Shown here one piece after another: positions 1 to 8,528 of a DNA stretch of 64,000 bases (position 1 is its first letter; each line of letters opens with the position of its first letter). The notes below the pieces were generated by a model. That model did not search any database. It was not told the DNA's origin and saw only the letters and a list, made by a program, of their open reading frames with translations. The translations under genes were made by a program, and so were the position numbers. Source of the stretch: an uncultured Lachnospiraceae bacterium (GTDB lineage: Bacteria; Bacillota; Clostridia; Lachnospirales; Lachnospiraceae); the NCBI GenBank assembly GCA_947382355.1, contig CANCYR010000002.1:62001-126000 (forward strand), given 5' to 3'.

Positions 1-2
1 CG

Positions 3-1019
3 GCATTTTCTTGTGCCGGCTGCGGAAAGAAAGGAACGGAAAATATTGAAGCCGGCATGGCGGCAATTGAAGGTCTGGAATACAGCCAGGCGCTTTCCTG
101 TTTTGAAAAGGCAATTGTAAACGGAGAGAATCTGGAACTGGCATACAGAGGGCAGGGAATTGCCTACATGGGGCTGACACAATATGAAGAAGCCATAGCC
201 TCCTTTGAAAAAGCATTAAAAAGCAGCGGCATGTTTCCGGGAGAACTGGAATATGATATCAATTTCTATCTTGCAACAGCCAAGTATAAAATGGGTGATA
301 ATAATGGCGCTATCGGTGTTTTTGACGGTATACTGGCACTTCAGAAAAAGAACCGGGATGCCTATTTCCTAAGAGGCAGCGCTAAAATTGCTGTAAAAGA
401 TTTAGAAGGCGGCACGGCGGATTTGGAAAAGGCAATGGAGCTTTCCGGTAATTCCACTGAGCTGCTTATTGACTCCTACAAGGTGTTTGCAGATAATGGA
501 ATGGAACAGGAAGGAAGCGCATATCTTAAAAAGGCACTGGAAAAGGGAGCCGCCGTGACAGATTATGAAAAGGGCACTATTTCCTATTATTTAAAGGATT
601 ATGAAAATGCCAGAAATTATCTGGAAACGGCAAGGACGGATAATAAAAATAAAGAAAGAAATGAAGGAAATATTGTATATATGCTCGGGCAGACTTATGA
701 ACAGCTGGGGGATAATAACTATGCAGCTGTTTTATATGAGGGCTATCTGTCAGAACATCCAAATGATGTGGAAATTTGCAATCAGTTAGGATTATGTAAA
801 CTTGAAGCAAAGGATTATCAGGGAGCTTTAAAGGCATTTCAGGCGGCTATGCAGATAGAGTCTGACACTCTGACACAAAATTTGAAATACAATGAAATCG
901 TAGCATATGAATATTTGGGGGATTTTACGAAAGCAAAGGTACTGATGGAGGCTTATTTAAAGGCTTATCCGGATGATGGAGCAGCTATAAGGGAATATGA
1001 ATTTTTAAAGACAAGATAG
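3..1019 (+). CDS. TPR-repeat lipoprotein, 5' end outside the window
   Basis: The frame is open from base 3 and reads AFSCAGCGKKGTENIEAG before the first internal ATG at base 57, so the true start lies left of the window. C-A-G-C followed by G-K-K looks like a lipobox, with the lipidated Cys encoded at 21-23. The rest, about 330 residues, is a run of paired helices of tetratricopeptide type (repeated A-Y..G.A....Y..A...F.KAL patterns). Such proteins are protein-protein scaffolds. If the lipobox is right it sits on the outer face of the membrane. No catalytic motif is seen. The next gene has its own promoter, so this is probably the end of an upstream operon. Partner and exact role are unknown. 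Confidence 0.75.
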   Translation, partial: AFSCAGCGKKGTENIEAGMAAIEGLEYSQALSCFEKAIVNGENLELAYRGQGIAYMGLTQYEEAIASFEKALKSSGMFPGELEYDINFYLATAKYKMGDNNGAIGVFDGILALQKKNRDAYFLRGSAKIAVKDLEGGTADLEKAMELSGNSTELLIDSYKVFADNGMEQEGSAYLKKALEKGAAVTDYEKGTISYYLKDYENARNYLETARTDNKNKERNEGNIVYMLGQTYEQLGDNNYAAVLYEGYLSEHPNDVEICNQLGLCKLEAKDYQGALKAFQAAMQIESDTLTQNLKYNEIVAYEYLGDFTKAKVLMEAYLKAYPDDGAAIREYEFLKTR

Positions 1020-1033
1020 GATAAAGGCAAGAG

Positions 1034-1080
1034 GCACTATATATTGTGTTTACATAAAGTGTTAACATAATATGTAGTGT
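1034..1080 (+). promoter_or_regulatory. Pair of NrdR boxes upstream of nrdD
   Basis: Two 16-bp palindromes, GCACTATATATTGTGT (1034-1049) and ACATAATATGTAGTGT (1065-1080), match the NrdR box ACAcwATATaTwGTGT at 15 and 14 of 16 positions. They start 31 bp apart, three helical turns, which is the usual spacing for cooperative NrdR binding. NrdR represses ribonucleotide reductase genes when dATP is high. They lie directly upstream of the nrdD promoter. Confidence 0.88.
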
Positions 1081-1086
1081 TTTTTG

Positions 1087-1115
1087 TTGACTTTTTAATA
1101 GGGCAATGATAAAAT
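1087..1115 (+). promoter_or_regulatory. Sigma-A type promoter of nrdD
   Basis: TTGACT (1087-1092), a 17-bp spacer, then TAAAAT (1110-1115). It begins 6 bp after the second NrdR box, so bound repressor would abut polymerase. Confidence 0.75.
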
Positions 1116-1199
1116 AAAATCATGCGTCAGTTGTGCTATGAAGCAAAATGAAATAGCAAAGGTTCGCAGGGGAAAATGAGAAGATAAAGGGGTGTTTAG

Positions 1200-3590
1200 G
1201 TGTTACAGGTTATTAAAAGAAACGGAGAAGTGGCTGCTTTTGCTCTGACAAGGATTAATGACGTCATTATGAAGGCATTTCGGGCAACCGATGTGGAATA
1301 TACCAATGATATCGTTGATTTACTGGCATTGCGTGTAACTGCTGATTTCCAGAAAAAGGTAAAAGAAGGACAGGTTCATATTGAGGATGTTCAGGACAGC
1401 GTGGAAAAAGTGCTGGAACAGTCAGGTTATACGGAAGCTGCAAAGGCATATATCCTGTACCGGAAACAGCGGGAAAAAATGCGCACCATGACCTCTACTA
1501 TTTTAGATTACAAAGATGTGGTAAACAGCTATGTGAAGATAGAGGACTGGAGGGTAAAGGAAAATTCCACGGTAACCTACTCTGTTGGCGGCCTGATTTT
1601 AAGCAATTCCGGAGCAGTGACGGCTAATTACTGGCTTTCCGAAATTTACGACGAAGAAATTTCCGAGGCTCACAGGAATGCGGATATCCACATCCATGAT
1701 TTGTCCATGCTCACAGGATATTGTGCAGGCTGGAGCTTAAAGCAGCTCATTCAGGAAGGGCTGGGAGGCATTACCGGGAAAATAACTTCCGCGCCTGCAG
1801 CTCATTTATCCGTACTTTGCAACCAGATGGTGAATTTCCTTGGAATCATGCAGAATGAATGGGCAGGCGCACAGGCATTTTCCTCTTTTGATACGTATCT
1901 GGCTCCCTTTGTAAAGGTGGATGCTCTGTCTTATAAAGAAGTGAAAAAATGCATTGAAGCATTTATTTATGGCGTGAATACACCAAGCCGCTGGGGGACT
2001 CAGGCGCCCTTTTCCAATATTACCTTAGACTGGACCGTGCCTGATGATCTGGCAGCCCTTCCTGCTATTGTAGCAGGAAAGGAAATGGATTTTACCTATG
2101 GCGACTGCAAAAAAGAAATGGACATGATCAATAAGGCGTTTATCGAGACCATGATTGAAGGGGATGCCAATGGCAGAGGATTCCAGTACCCTATACCCAC
2201 CTATTCCATTACAAGGGATTTTGACTGGTCTGATACGGAAAATAACAGGCTGTTGTTTGAAATGACCTCTAAATACGGCACTCCGTATTTTTCTAATTAT
2301 ATCAATTCTGATATGGAGCCGGGAGATGTGCGCAGCATGTGCTGCAGGCTCAGGCTGGATTTAAGGGAGCTGCGCAAGAAGACAGGCGGCTTCTTTGGTT
2401 CCGGGGAAAGTACCGGAAGCGTAGGGGTAGTGACCATCAATATGCCAAGGATTGCTTATTTATCAAGCAGTAAGGACGATTTCTTCAAACGGTTAAACCG
2501 TATGATGGATATTGCGGCCCGTTCCCTGAAAATTAAGAGAGGGGTTATTTCAAAGCTGTTGGATGAAGGCTTATATCCCTATACAAAGCGTTATCTGGGA
2601 AGTTTTGACAATCACTTTTCCACCATAGGTCTTATTGGCATGAATGAGGTTGGATTAAATGCCAACTGGCTGCGGGCTGATATGACAGAGAAAAAGACGC
2701 AGGACTTTACAAAAGAAGTGTTGAACCATATGAGGAACCGCCTGTCTGATTATCAGGAGCAGTATGGGGATTTATATAATCTGGAAGCAACTCCTGCAGA
2801 AAGCACTACTTACAGGCTCGCAAAGCATGATAAAAGAAAATGGCCTGCCATTAAGACTGCGGGCAAAATGGGAGATACGCCTTACTATACCAATTCCTCC
2901 CATCTTCCGGTGGATTACACCACGGATATCTTTGATGCGCTGGATATTCAGGATGAATTACAGACATTATATACGTCAGGAACCGTATTTCATGCCTTTT
3001 TGGGAGAGAAGCTTCCGGATTGGAAGGCGGCGGCTAATTTGGTACGGACCATTGCGGAAAACTACAGGCTGCCATATTACACCCTGTCTCCCACTTATTC
3101 CATTTGCAAGCAGCATGGATATCTGCCGGGAGAAGAAAAGAAATGCCCTCACTGCGGTTCTGTAACAGAAATATACAGCCGTATTACAGGATATTACCGT
3201 CCGGTCCAGAACTGGAATGACGGCAAGCTGCAGGAATATGAAAATAGAACCGAGTATGACGTGGCAGCTTCCTGCCTGAAAAAGCCTGTCAGCAGCATTG
3301 TAACCCTGTCAGGTTCCAAGGGGGCGCCGGTGGTTTCTGTAGCAGCTTTGGATAAGGTAAAGTATCTTTTTGTAACAAAGACCTGTCCTAATTGCAAGCT
3401 GGCAAAGTCATATCTGAAGGATGAAAAGTATGTAGTAATCGATGCGGAAGAGAATATGGAGCTGGCAAGCCGTTATGGAGTGATGCAGGCGCCTACTCTG
3501 GTGGAGATAAACGGAGATGCCTTTCAAAAATATGTGAATGCATCCAATATTAAGAAATATGCTGATTCTCACAGTAAAATGGTTGTATAG
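1200..3590 (+). CDS. nrdD: Anaerobic (class III) ribonucleoside-triphosphate reductase with C-terminal redoxin domain
   Basis: Reduces ribonucleotides to deoxyribonucleotides by a glycyl radical mechanism. Residues 2-95 form an ATP-cone (allosteric site). The reductase body carries S-M-C-C-R-L (Cys381/382). A zinc site is likely formed by Cys636, His639 and the C-P-H-C at 649-652. R-I-T-G-Y-Y places the radical glycine at about 664. Residues 719-796 are an extra glutaredoxin/thioredoxin-like domain with a C-P-N-C active site (729-732) and the cis-proline motif Q-A-P-T. Known NrdD enzymes use either formate or a redoxin as reductant; the fused redoxin suggests the second type (inference). The start is GTG with AAGGGG upstream. 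The activase gene nrdG is not in the window. Confidence 0.95.
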   Translation: MLQVIKRNGEVAAFALTRINDVIMKAFRATDVEYTNDIVDLLALRVTADFQKKVKEGQVHIEDVQDSVEKVLEQSGYTEAAKAYILYRKQREKMRTMTSTILDYKDVVNSYVKIEDWRVKENSTVTYSVGGLILSNSGAVTANYWLSEIYDEEISEAHRNADIHIHDLSMLTGYCAGWSLKQLIQEGLGGITGKITSAPAAHLSVLCNQMVNFLGIMQNEWAGAQAFSSFDTYLAPFVKVDALSYKEVKKCIEAFIYGVNTPSRWGTQAPFSNITLDWTVPDDLAALPAIVAGKEMDFTYGDCKKEMDMINKAFIETMIEGDANGRGFQYPIPTYSITRDFDWSDTENNRLLFEMTSKYGTPYFSNYINSDMEPGDVRSMCCRLRLDLRELRKKTGGFFGSGESTGSVGVVTINMPRIAYLSSSKDDFFKRLNRMMDIAARSLKIKRGVISKLLDEGLYPYTKRYLGSFDNHFSTIGLIGMNEVGLNANWLRADMTEKKTQDFTKEVLNHMRNRLSDYQEQYGDLYNLEATPAESTTYRLAKHDKRKWPAIKTAGKMGDTPYYTNSSHLPVDYTTDIFDALDIQDELQTLYTSGTVFHAFLGEKLPDWKAAANLVRTIAENYRLPYYTLSPTYSICKQHGYLPGEEKKCPHCGSVTEIYSRITGYYRPVQNWNDGKLQEYENRTEYDVAASCLKKPVSSIVTLSGSKGAPVVSVAALDKVKYLFVTKTCPNCKLAKSYLKDEKYVVIDAEENMELASRYGVMQAPTLVEINGDAFQKYVNASNIKKYADSHSKMVV

Positions 3591-3601
3591 GAGGCTGGCT
3601 T

Positions 3602-4003
3602 ATGTCGGATATTTATTTGAAAGTAAAAGGAATTATTAAGAAAAATGATCGTTATCTGGTGTTGAAAAGATGGATGGATGACCGGATTCCGGATCCTTTT
3701 GTCTGGGAATTTATAGATGGACAGGCGGAACATGGAGAGGCACCGGATGAAGCCATGCTTCGAAATATCAGGGAGCAGCTTGGAGTAGAAGGGACCATAG
3801 AGAAAATAGAATATACCTGGTCTACCATGTTAGGGGATACTCAGTGTGTAGGAATCACCTATCTTTGTTCTACAGAAGCCGAGGACCATTGTTATGAAAT
3901 ATCTGAAGAATACGGCGGTTTTGAATGGATAAAAAGAGAGGAATTTCCTTTTTACATTGAAAACAGCTTTGTTTTAAATGATTTAAAGAAAGCAAATTTA
4001 TAG
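3602..4003 (+). CDS. Nudix-fold protein with a degenerate Nudix box
   Basis: A 133-residue protein of Nudix length. The box runs G40-x5-E46-x7-R54-N-I-R-E-Q-L-G-V, which fits GX5EX7REUXEEXGU except that the first catalytic Glu after Arg is Asn55 and the last Glu is Gln59. Those Glu residues normally bind the metal for pyrophosphate hydrolysis, so activity may be weak, altered or lost; IPP-isomerase-like and other divergent Nudix proteins are alternatives. The ATG at 3602 has AGGAGG overlapping the nrdD stop region, so it is probably co-transcribed with nrdD. A nucleotide-related role would fit both neighbours but is inference. Confidence 0.8.
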   Translation: MSDIYLKVKGIIKKNDRYLVLKRWMDDRIPDPFVWEFIDGQAEHGEAPDEAMLRNIREQLGVEGTIEKIEYTWSTMLGDTQCVGITYLCSTEAEDHCYEISEEYGGFEWIKREEFPFYIENSFVLNDLKKANL

Positions 4004-4028
4004 AGGGAGCAGAAAGGAACAGGACAGA

Positions 4029-4958
4029 ATGATAAACAAACTGGTGGAGAAAATAAAACAGACCAATGCGCCTATTGTAGTGGGCTTAGACCCAATGATG
4101 GGTTTTATTCCGGAGCATATTACAAAGATGGCATTTGAAGAACATGGCGAGACACTGGAAGGGGCTGGGGAGGCTATCTGGCTGTTTAATAAAGCAATCG
4201 TGGACAGCACCTGTGACCTGATTCCGGCAGTAAAGCCCCAGATTGCCATGTATGAACAGTTTGGAATTCCCGGTATGACAGCTTTTAAAAGAACTGTGGA
4301 TTATTGTAAGGAAAAGGGGCTGATAGTCATCGGGGACATAAAAAGAGGCGATATTGGTTCAACCTCCTCTGCTTATGCGGTGGGGCACCTTGGAAAAGTG
4401 ACGGTGGGCAGCAAAAGTTATTATGGCTTTGACGAGGATTTTGTAACGGTAAACCCATATCTGGGTTCAGATGGGGTAAACCCCTTTCTGGAAGTGTGCA
4501 GGGAAGAAAAAAAGGGAATCTTTGTTTTAGTCAAGACCTCTAACCCCAGCAGCGGCGAATTTCAGGACCGCTTAATCGATGGAAAGCCTCTTTATGAGCT
4601 GGTAGGGGAAAAGGTTGCCGCATGGGGAGAAGAATGTATGGGAACCGATTACAGCTATGTAGGAGCTGTGGTGGGGGCTACCTATCCGGAAATGGGAAAG
4701 GTCCTTCGTAAAGTAATGCCAAAGTCTTTTATTCTGGTGCCGGGCTATGGGGCACAGGGCGGAAAAGGAAAGGATTTGGTCCACTTCTTCAATGAGGATG
4801 GTTTGGGAGCTATTGTGAATTCTTCCAGAGGAATTATTGCGGCATACAAAAATGACCAGTATAAAGAGCGGTTTGCACCGGAGAATTTTGCAGATGCTTC
4901 CCGTCAGGCAGTGCTTGATATGATTGATGATATTGCAGGAGCCCTTGGGACAAAGTAA
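4029..4958 (+). CDS. pyrF: Orotidine 5'-phosphate decarboxylase (long type)
   Basis: Last step of UMP synthesis: decarboxylation of OMP to UMP in the cytoplasm. The catalytic array G-D-I-K-R-G-D-I-G is at 102-110 (Asp103, Lys105, Asp108), and VGLDPM at 18-23 binds the substrate. At 309 residues it belongs to the longer PyrF subfamily rather than the roughly 230-residue Bacillus type. It follows the Nudix gene by 25 bp and is followed by pyrE, so the last two UMP steps are paired. No PyrR-type attenuator is visible before it. Confidence 0.95.
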   Translation: MINKLVEKIKQTNAPIVVGLDPMMGFIPEHITKMAFEEHGETLEGAGEAIWLFNKAIVDSTCDLIPAVKPQIAMYEQFGIPGMTAFKRTVDYCKEKGLIVIGDIKRGDIGSTSSAYAVGHLGKVTVGSKSYYGFDEDFVTVNPYLGSDGVNPFLEVCREEKKGIFVLVKTSNPSSGEFQDRLIDGKPLYELVGEKVAAWGEECMGTDYSYVGAVVGATYPEMGKVLRKVMPKSFILVPGYGAQGGKGKDLVHFFNEDGLGAIVNSSRGIIAAYKNDQYKERFAPENFADASRQAVLDMIDDIAGALGTK

Positions 4959-4996
4959 AAGATACACTTGATATATATGAAGGAGGACTTAGCAGG

Positions 4997-5674
4997 ATGG
5001 AACAGTATAAAAAAGAATTTATTGAATTCATGGTTGACAGCAACGTGCTGAAGTTTGGAGAATTTACCTTAAAAAGCGGAAGGAAATCCCCTTTTTTCAT
5101 GAATGCAGGCGCCTATGTGACAGGAAGCCAGTTAAAGAAATTAGGTGAATATTACGCAAAGGCCATTCATGACAAATATGGTGAGGACTTTGATATTCTC
5201 TTTGGACCGGCCTATAAAGGGATTCCCCTTACCGTAGCCGCCACCATTGCCTTTAGTGAACTGTATGGAAAGGAAATCAAATACTGTTCTAACCGGAAAG
5301 AAATAAAAGACCACGGCGATACAGGGATTTTGCTTGGAAGTGCGATTCAGGACGGTGACAGGGTAGTCATCATAGAAGATGTTACCACATCCGGCAAGTC
5401 CATTGAAGAGACTTTCCCGATTTTAAAGGCTCAGGCTGATGTGGAAATAGCAGGGCTCATGGTGTCTTTAAACCGTATGGAAAGAGGAAAAGGCGAAAAG
5501 AGTGCATTGGAAGAAATCAAAGACCTTTACGGCTTTGAAACCGGCGCCATCGTTACTATGGCAGAGGTGACAGAATACTTATATAATAAGCCTTATAAGG
5601 GAACAATATATATAGATGAGCCAATCAAGACGGCTTTGGATTCATATTATGCACAGTATGGCGCTGTAAACTAA
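4997..5674 (+). CDS. pyrE: Orotate phosphoribosyltransferase
   Basis: Makes OMP from orotate and PRPP, feeding PyrF encoded just upstream. The PRPP loop V-V-I-I-E-D-V-T-T-S-G is at 123-133, and I-L-F-G-P-A-Y-K-G-I-P-L at 67-78 is the phosphate/substrate loop. The 225-residue length is normal. The ATG is preceded by AGGAGG at good spacing. The 38-bp gap after pyrF supports one transcript. Confidence 0.96.
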   Translation: MEQYKKEFIEFMVDSNVLKFGEFTLKSGRKSPFFMNAGAYVTGSQLKKLGEYYAKAIHDKYGEDFDILFGPAYKGIPLTVAATIAFSELYGKEIKYCSNRKEIKDHGDTGILLGSAIQDGDRVVIIEDVTTSGKSIEETFPILKAQADVEIAGLMVSLNRMERGKGEKSALEEIKDLYGFETGAIVTMAEVTEYLYNKPYKGTIYIDEPIKTALDSYYAQYGAVN

Positions 5675-5778
5675 ATGCGGAATGTGCAGGCTTTTATAAA
5701 GGATGGTCAAAATAAGAAAGCTTTAAATAGCAGGAATATAAACGTCATGCACAAAATAAGCCTGGGAAAGGAATTGCT

Positions 5779-5931
5779 ATGGAAGAAAAAACATACAAAT
5801 TAATGTCACGGACAGGAGCAATGAACATTACCTTTGGGGTAATCTGTATTGTAACGGGAATCACTGCAGGAGTCATGCTGATTATCGGCGGGGCGAAGCT
5901 TCTGGCAGAAAAGTCGAAGATTTTGTTTTAA
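5779..5931 (+). CDS. Small membrane protein, 50 residues
   Basis: Short frame starting MEEKTYKLMSRTGAMN and ending AEKSKILF, with one hydrophobic helix (about residues 17-43) containing a glycine-rich stretch and basic flanks. GGAAAGGAA lies 5-8 bp before the ATG. The stop is 14 bp before the next membrane protein gene, and the two are probably co-transcribed with the aminopeptidase. Function not recognised. The helix and spacing argue for a real gene rather than chance. Confidence 0.6.
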   Translation: MEEKTYKLMSRTGAMNITFGVICIVTGITAGVMLIIGGAKLLAEKSKILF

Positions 5932-5945
5932 GAAAGGACCTTGGT

Positions 5946-6266
5946 ATGAGAAAACCAAGCTATATGTTTACCAATAAAAGCCATCCAAGGCGTGGAATCA
6001 TAGCCACCCTTCTTGGAGGAATTGATATGGCTTCCCTTTGCCTTGCCGTCTGGCTGTGCTTTCAAAACCGGGGAGCCAGCAATGCAAGGCTTGGAACGGC
6101 TGTATTGTTTGCCCTTCTTTTTTCCATTGCGGGGCTGGTCCTTGGAATTTTGTCCCGTCTGGAAAAGGATAAATTTTATATATTTCCAACCATAGGCATT
6201 ACGTTGAATTTTCTTGTTATTGCCTTTACGGTATTTATCATATTTGCGGGAGTCTATTATGTATGA
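5946..6266 (+). CDS. Small multi-pass membrane protein of unknown function
   Basis: A 106-residue protein with three predicted membrane segments (about 18-40, 48-68 and 80-105) and a basic N terminus. AAGGACC precedes the ATG. Its last codons overlap the start of the aminopeptidase gene by 4 bp (ATGA), implying translational coupling. It resembles the small DUF-type membrane proteins common in Clostridia, but I cannot name a family or function. Confidence 0.75.
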   Translation: MRKPSYMFTNKSHPRRGIIATLLGGIDMASLCLAVWLCFQNRGASNARLGTAVLFALLFSIAGLVLGILSRLEKDKFYIFPTIGITLNFLVIAFTVFIIFAGVYYV

Positions 6267-8398
6267 TGGAAGAAAGATATGAGCTTTTAAAAAACAGAAT
6301 AGAGGAAATCACAAAGGAAAATCTGATAGCAGAGCCGTACTGTTCATATTTTAAACAGGTGGCTCTCTTTCTTATGGAAATCTTCCAGTGCTTTGAAAAC
6401 ATTTCCGGCTTTAACGGTTATGGACATCAGGGAAATCTTCCGGCTGAAAAACAGAATATAGGTAATGGCTTCGGGAAAGAACGGGACTTACAGGAGCTTC
6501 TTGAGTACAACCATAAGCTTTATCAGGATATTCTGCCTGAAAATTATAATAACAGCTACGGGAATCCTGCTTATGCAGTTAAGCTGCTTGGAGAACAATA
6601 CGGGCAGGTTTTGTGCGCATTGTATGCGGAGCTGTATGCCCTTATTCCCATAGCCTGCGAAGGCTTTCACAGGAAAGAAGAATCCCTGTTTGAAATACTT
6701 ATCCGCGGTGAGCTTTTTGTGGAAGTATATTGCAGCTTTTGTCAGGGGACAGAAGAAGGTGACAGCCTTCCGGATATAGAAAGTCTGAAGGAAATACTGT
6801 ACTGGTTTGTCAGCGACTATTCGGAAGAGGAATGGGAAAAGCGCACAAGGCAAAAGCTTGACCCGGCGGAGGATTTTGCTTATAGCATTATCAAAAACGG
6901 CAATCTGGATAATCCCTCTTATTTATTTTCTTACGGAGAATATATTTCAGAAAACCAGATAAAAACAGCGGAGTATCTGGCAGGACTGGATGAGGACACC
7001 TTAAAGCTTATGGCGGATACTTATACAGAAGGATACCGGATTGGATTTATAAAAGGAAACAAAGACATCTCCAAAAAGAAAGTAGTGAATATCGTATATC
7101 CCATAGGCTTTGAAAAAATGATTAGATTAGCGATTTCTAACTTTGAAGCCATGGGTCTCAAGCCTTCTATTATGCGAACTGCCCACAGTATATTTTATAA
7201 AAGCGGCATGGGAATTAGCGGTTTTTATTCTGACAGCCCCAATAAGCAGTTTGACTTTGACCACAAAGAGGATTTGGCGCTTATTCTGGATAAAAAACTG
7301 ATTAATAGAAAGCTGGAGACGGTGGAAAAGGCACATGAGACATACAGTGAGCTGGCAAAGGTTCAGGGGGGACCTGCCTGGGTGGAGGTATTTGGAGAAA
7401 AGCCCTTTGTGCCCAAAGTAAAAAAGGAAGCCCCTGCCTTTGATGAAAAGCAGCAGAAGTTAGAAGCAGCGTACCGTGTAAAGAGCAGCCGGCTTATCAA
7501 TCAATATATTCCGGGAGAGGAAAGAAGCTTTACCATCATTGCCTTTCCGGCTCCGGAAATTGGCAGTCATTATGAAGCAATCATGCAGGAAACCATTGCC
7601 CTGAACACATTGGATTATAAAACCTATGAAAGCATCCAGCAAACGATTATAGACACACTGGACAAAGGTATATACGTGGTTGTTAAGGGGATGGGAGACA
7701 ACAGGACCAATCTGAAGGTGGCGCTCTATCCCTTAAAAAACCCGGAAAAGGAAACAGTTTTTGAAAACTGTGTGGCAGATGTAAATATTCCTGTGGGAGA
7801 GGTGTTCACCTCCCCTGTGCTAAAGGGGACGGAAGGCATTCTTCATGTGACAAAGGTATACTTGTCAGAACTGGAATACAAGGATTTATCCATTACCTTT
7901 ACAGACGGCATGGTCACCGATTATTCCTGCAGCAATTTTTCCACCGGGGAGGAAAACAAAAAGTATATAAAAGATAATATCCTGTTTCATCATGAAAGCC
8001 TTCCCATGGGCGAATTTGCCATTGGAACAAATACTGCAGCATATGTGATGGCAAGAAAATATCACATTCAGGATAAGCTGCCCATTTTAATCGGCGAAAA
8101 AACAGGGCCCCATTTTGCAGTAGGGGACACCTGTTATTCCCATGGAGAAGACGTACCGGTTTACAATCCCGACGGAAAAGAAATCGTGGCAAGGGACAAT
8201 GAAATATCCCTTCTTAGAAAGACGGATATGGAAAAGGCTTATTTTGGATGCCATACGGACATTACCATTCCTTATGACGAGCTGGGGGAGGTGTCCGTAG
8301 TAACGAAAGAAGGGGAAGTAATTCCAGTTATTTTAAAGGGCAGGTTTGTTTTGAAGGGGACGGAAGGATTGAATGAGGCATTGGATAAAGAAGAGTGA
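6263..8398 (+). CDS. M29-family aminopeptidase with long N-terminal extension
   Basis: The C-terminal half (about 290-711) matches the aminopeptidase T/AmpS (M29) family, which removes N-terminal residues from peptides using two metal ions. Likely metal ligands are Glu513 (P-V-G-E-V-F), Glu584 (M-G-E-F-A-I-G), His617 (G-P-H-F-A-V-G), His664 and Asp666 (C-H-T-D). M29 enzymes are usually about 400 residues; this one has some 290 extra N-terminal residues of helical character without a motif I recognise. No signal peptide, so it is probably cytoplasmic. The start ATGATG overlaps the upstream stop. Substrate preference cannot be read from sequence. Confidence 0.88.
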   Translation: MMEERYELLKNRIEEITKENLIAEPYCSYFKQVALFLMEIFQCFENISGFNGYGHQGNLPAEKQNIGNGFGKERDLQELLEYNHKLYQDILPENYNNSYGNPAYAVKLLGEQYGQVLCALYAELYALIPIACEGFHRKEESLFEILIRGELFVEVYCSFCQGTEEGDSLPDIESLKEILYWFVSDYSEEEWEKRTRQKLDPAEDFAYSIIKNGNLDNPSYLFSYGEYISENQIKTAEYLAGLDEDTLKLMADTYTEGYRIGFIKGNKDISKKKVVNIVYPIGFEKMIRLAISNFEAMGLKPSIMRTAHSIFYKSGMGISGFYSDSPNKQFDFDHKEDLALILDKKLINRKLETVEKAHETYSELAKVQGGPAWVEVFGEKPFVPKVKKEAPAFDEKQQKLEAAYRVKSSRLINQYIPGEERSFTIIAFPAPEIGSHYEAIMQETIALNTLDYKTYESIQQTIIDTLDKGIYVVVKGMGDNRTNLKVALYPLKNPEKETVFENCVADVNIPVGEVFTSPVLKGTEGILHVTKVYLSELEYKDLSITFTDGMVTDYSCSNFSTGEENKKYIKDNILFHHESLPMGEFAIGTNTAAYVMARKYHIQDKLPILIGEKTGPHFAVGDTCYSHGEDVPVYNPDGKEIVARDNEISLLRKTDMEKAYFGCHTDITIPYDELGEVSVVTKEGEVIPVILKGRFVLKGTEGLNEALDKEE

Positions 8399-8400
8399 AT

Positions 8401-8432
8401 TTGACAGAAAAACTAAAATCTAGTAAACTAGA
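8401..8432 (+). promoter_or_regulatory. purM operon promoter with palindrome over the -10
   Basis: TTGACA (8401-8406), 17 bp, TAAACT (8424-8429). A 14-bp palindrome, TCTAGTAAACTAGA (8419-8432), covers the -10 and could be an operator. It begins 3 bp after the aminopeptidase stop, so the purine genes form a separate unit. The promoter is well supported; the operator role is a guess. Confidence 0.7.
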
Positions 8433-8456
8433 ATTGCTTATAAGGTTTAAAAATAA

Positions 8457-8477
8457 CAGCTTTTCCAAGAAAAGCTG
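8457..8477. other. Leader hairpin before purM
   Basis: CAGCTTTT / AAAAGCTG, an 8-bp perfect stem with a 5-nt loop, in the 5' leader of purM. On the plus strand it is followed by A rather than T, so it is not a standard terminator in that direction. Role unknown. Confidence 0.4.
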
Positions 8478-8528
8478 AAAAAACAAATATTCCAAGACAA
8501 CAGTCGGGGAAAGGTGAGGAAAAGAAGC

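Noticed and set aside
8399-8528. Possible purine riboswitch before purM
   Set aside because: Only a palindrome and a simple 8-bp hairpin are present; no three-way junction or its conserved loop bases.
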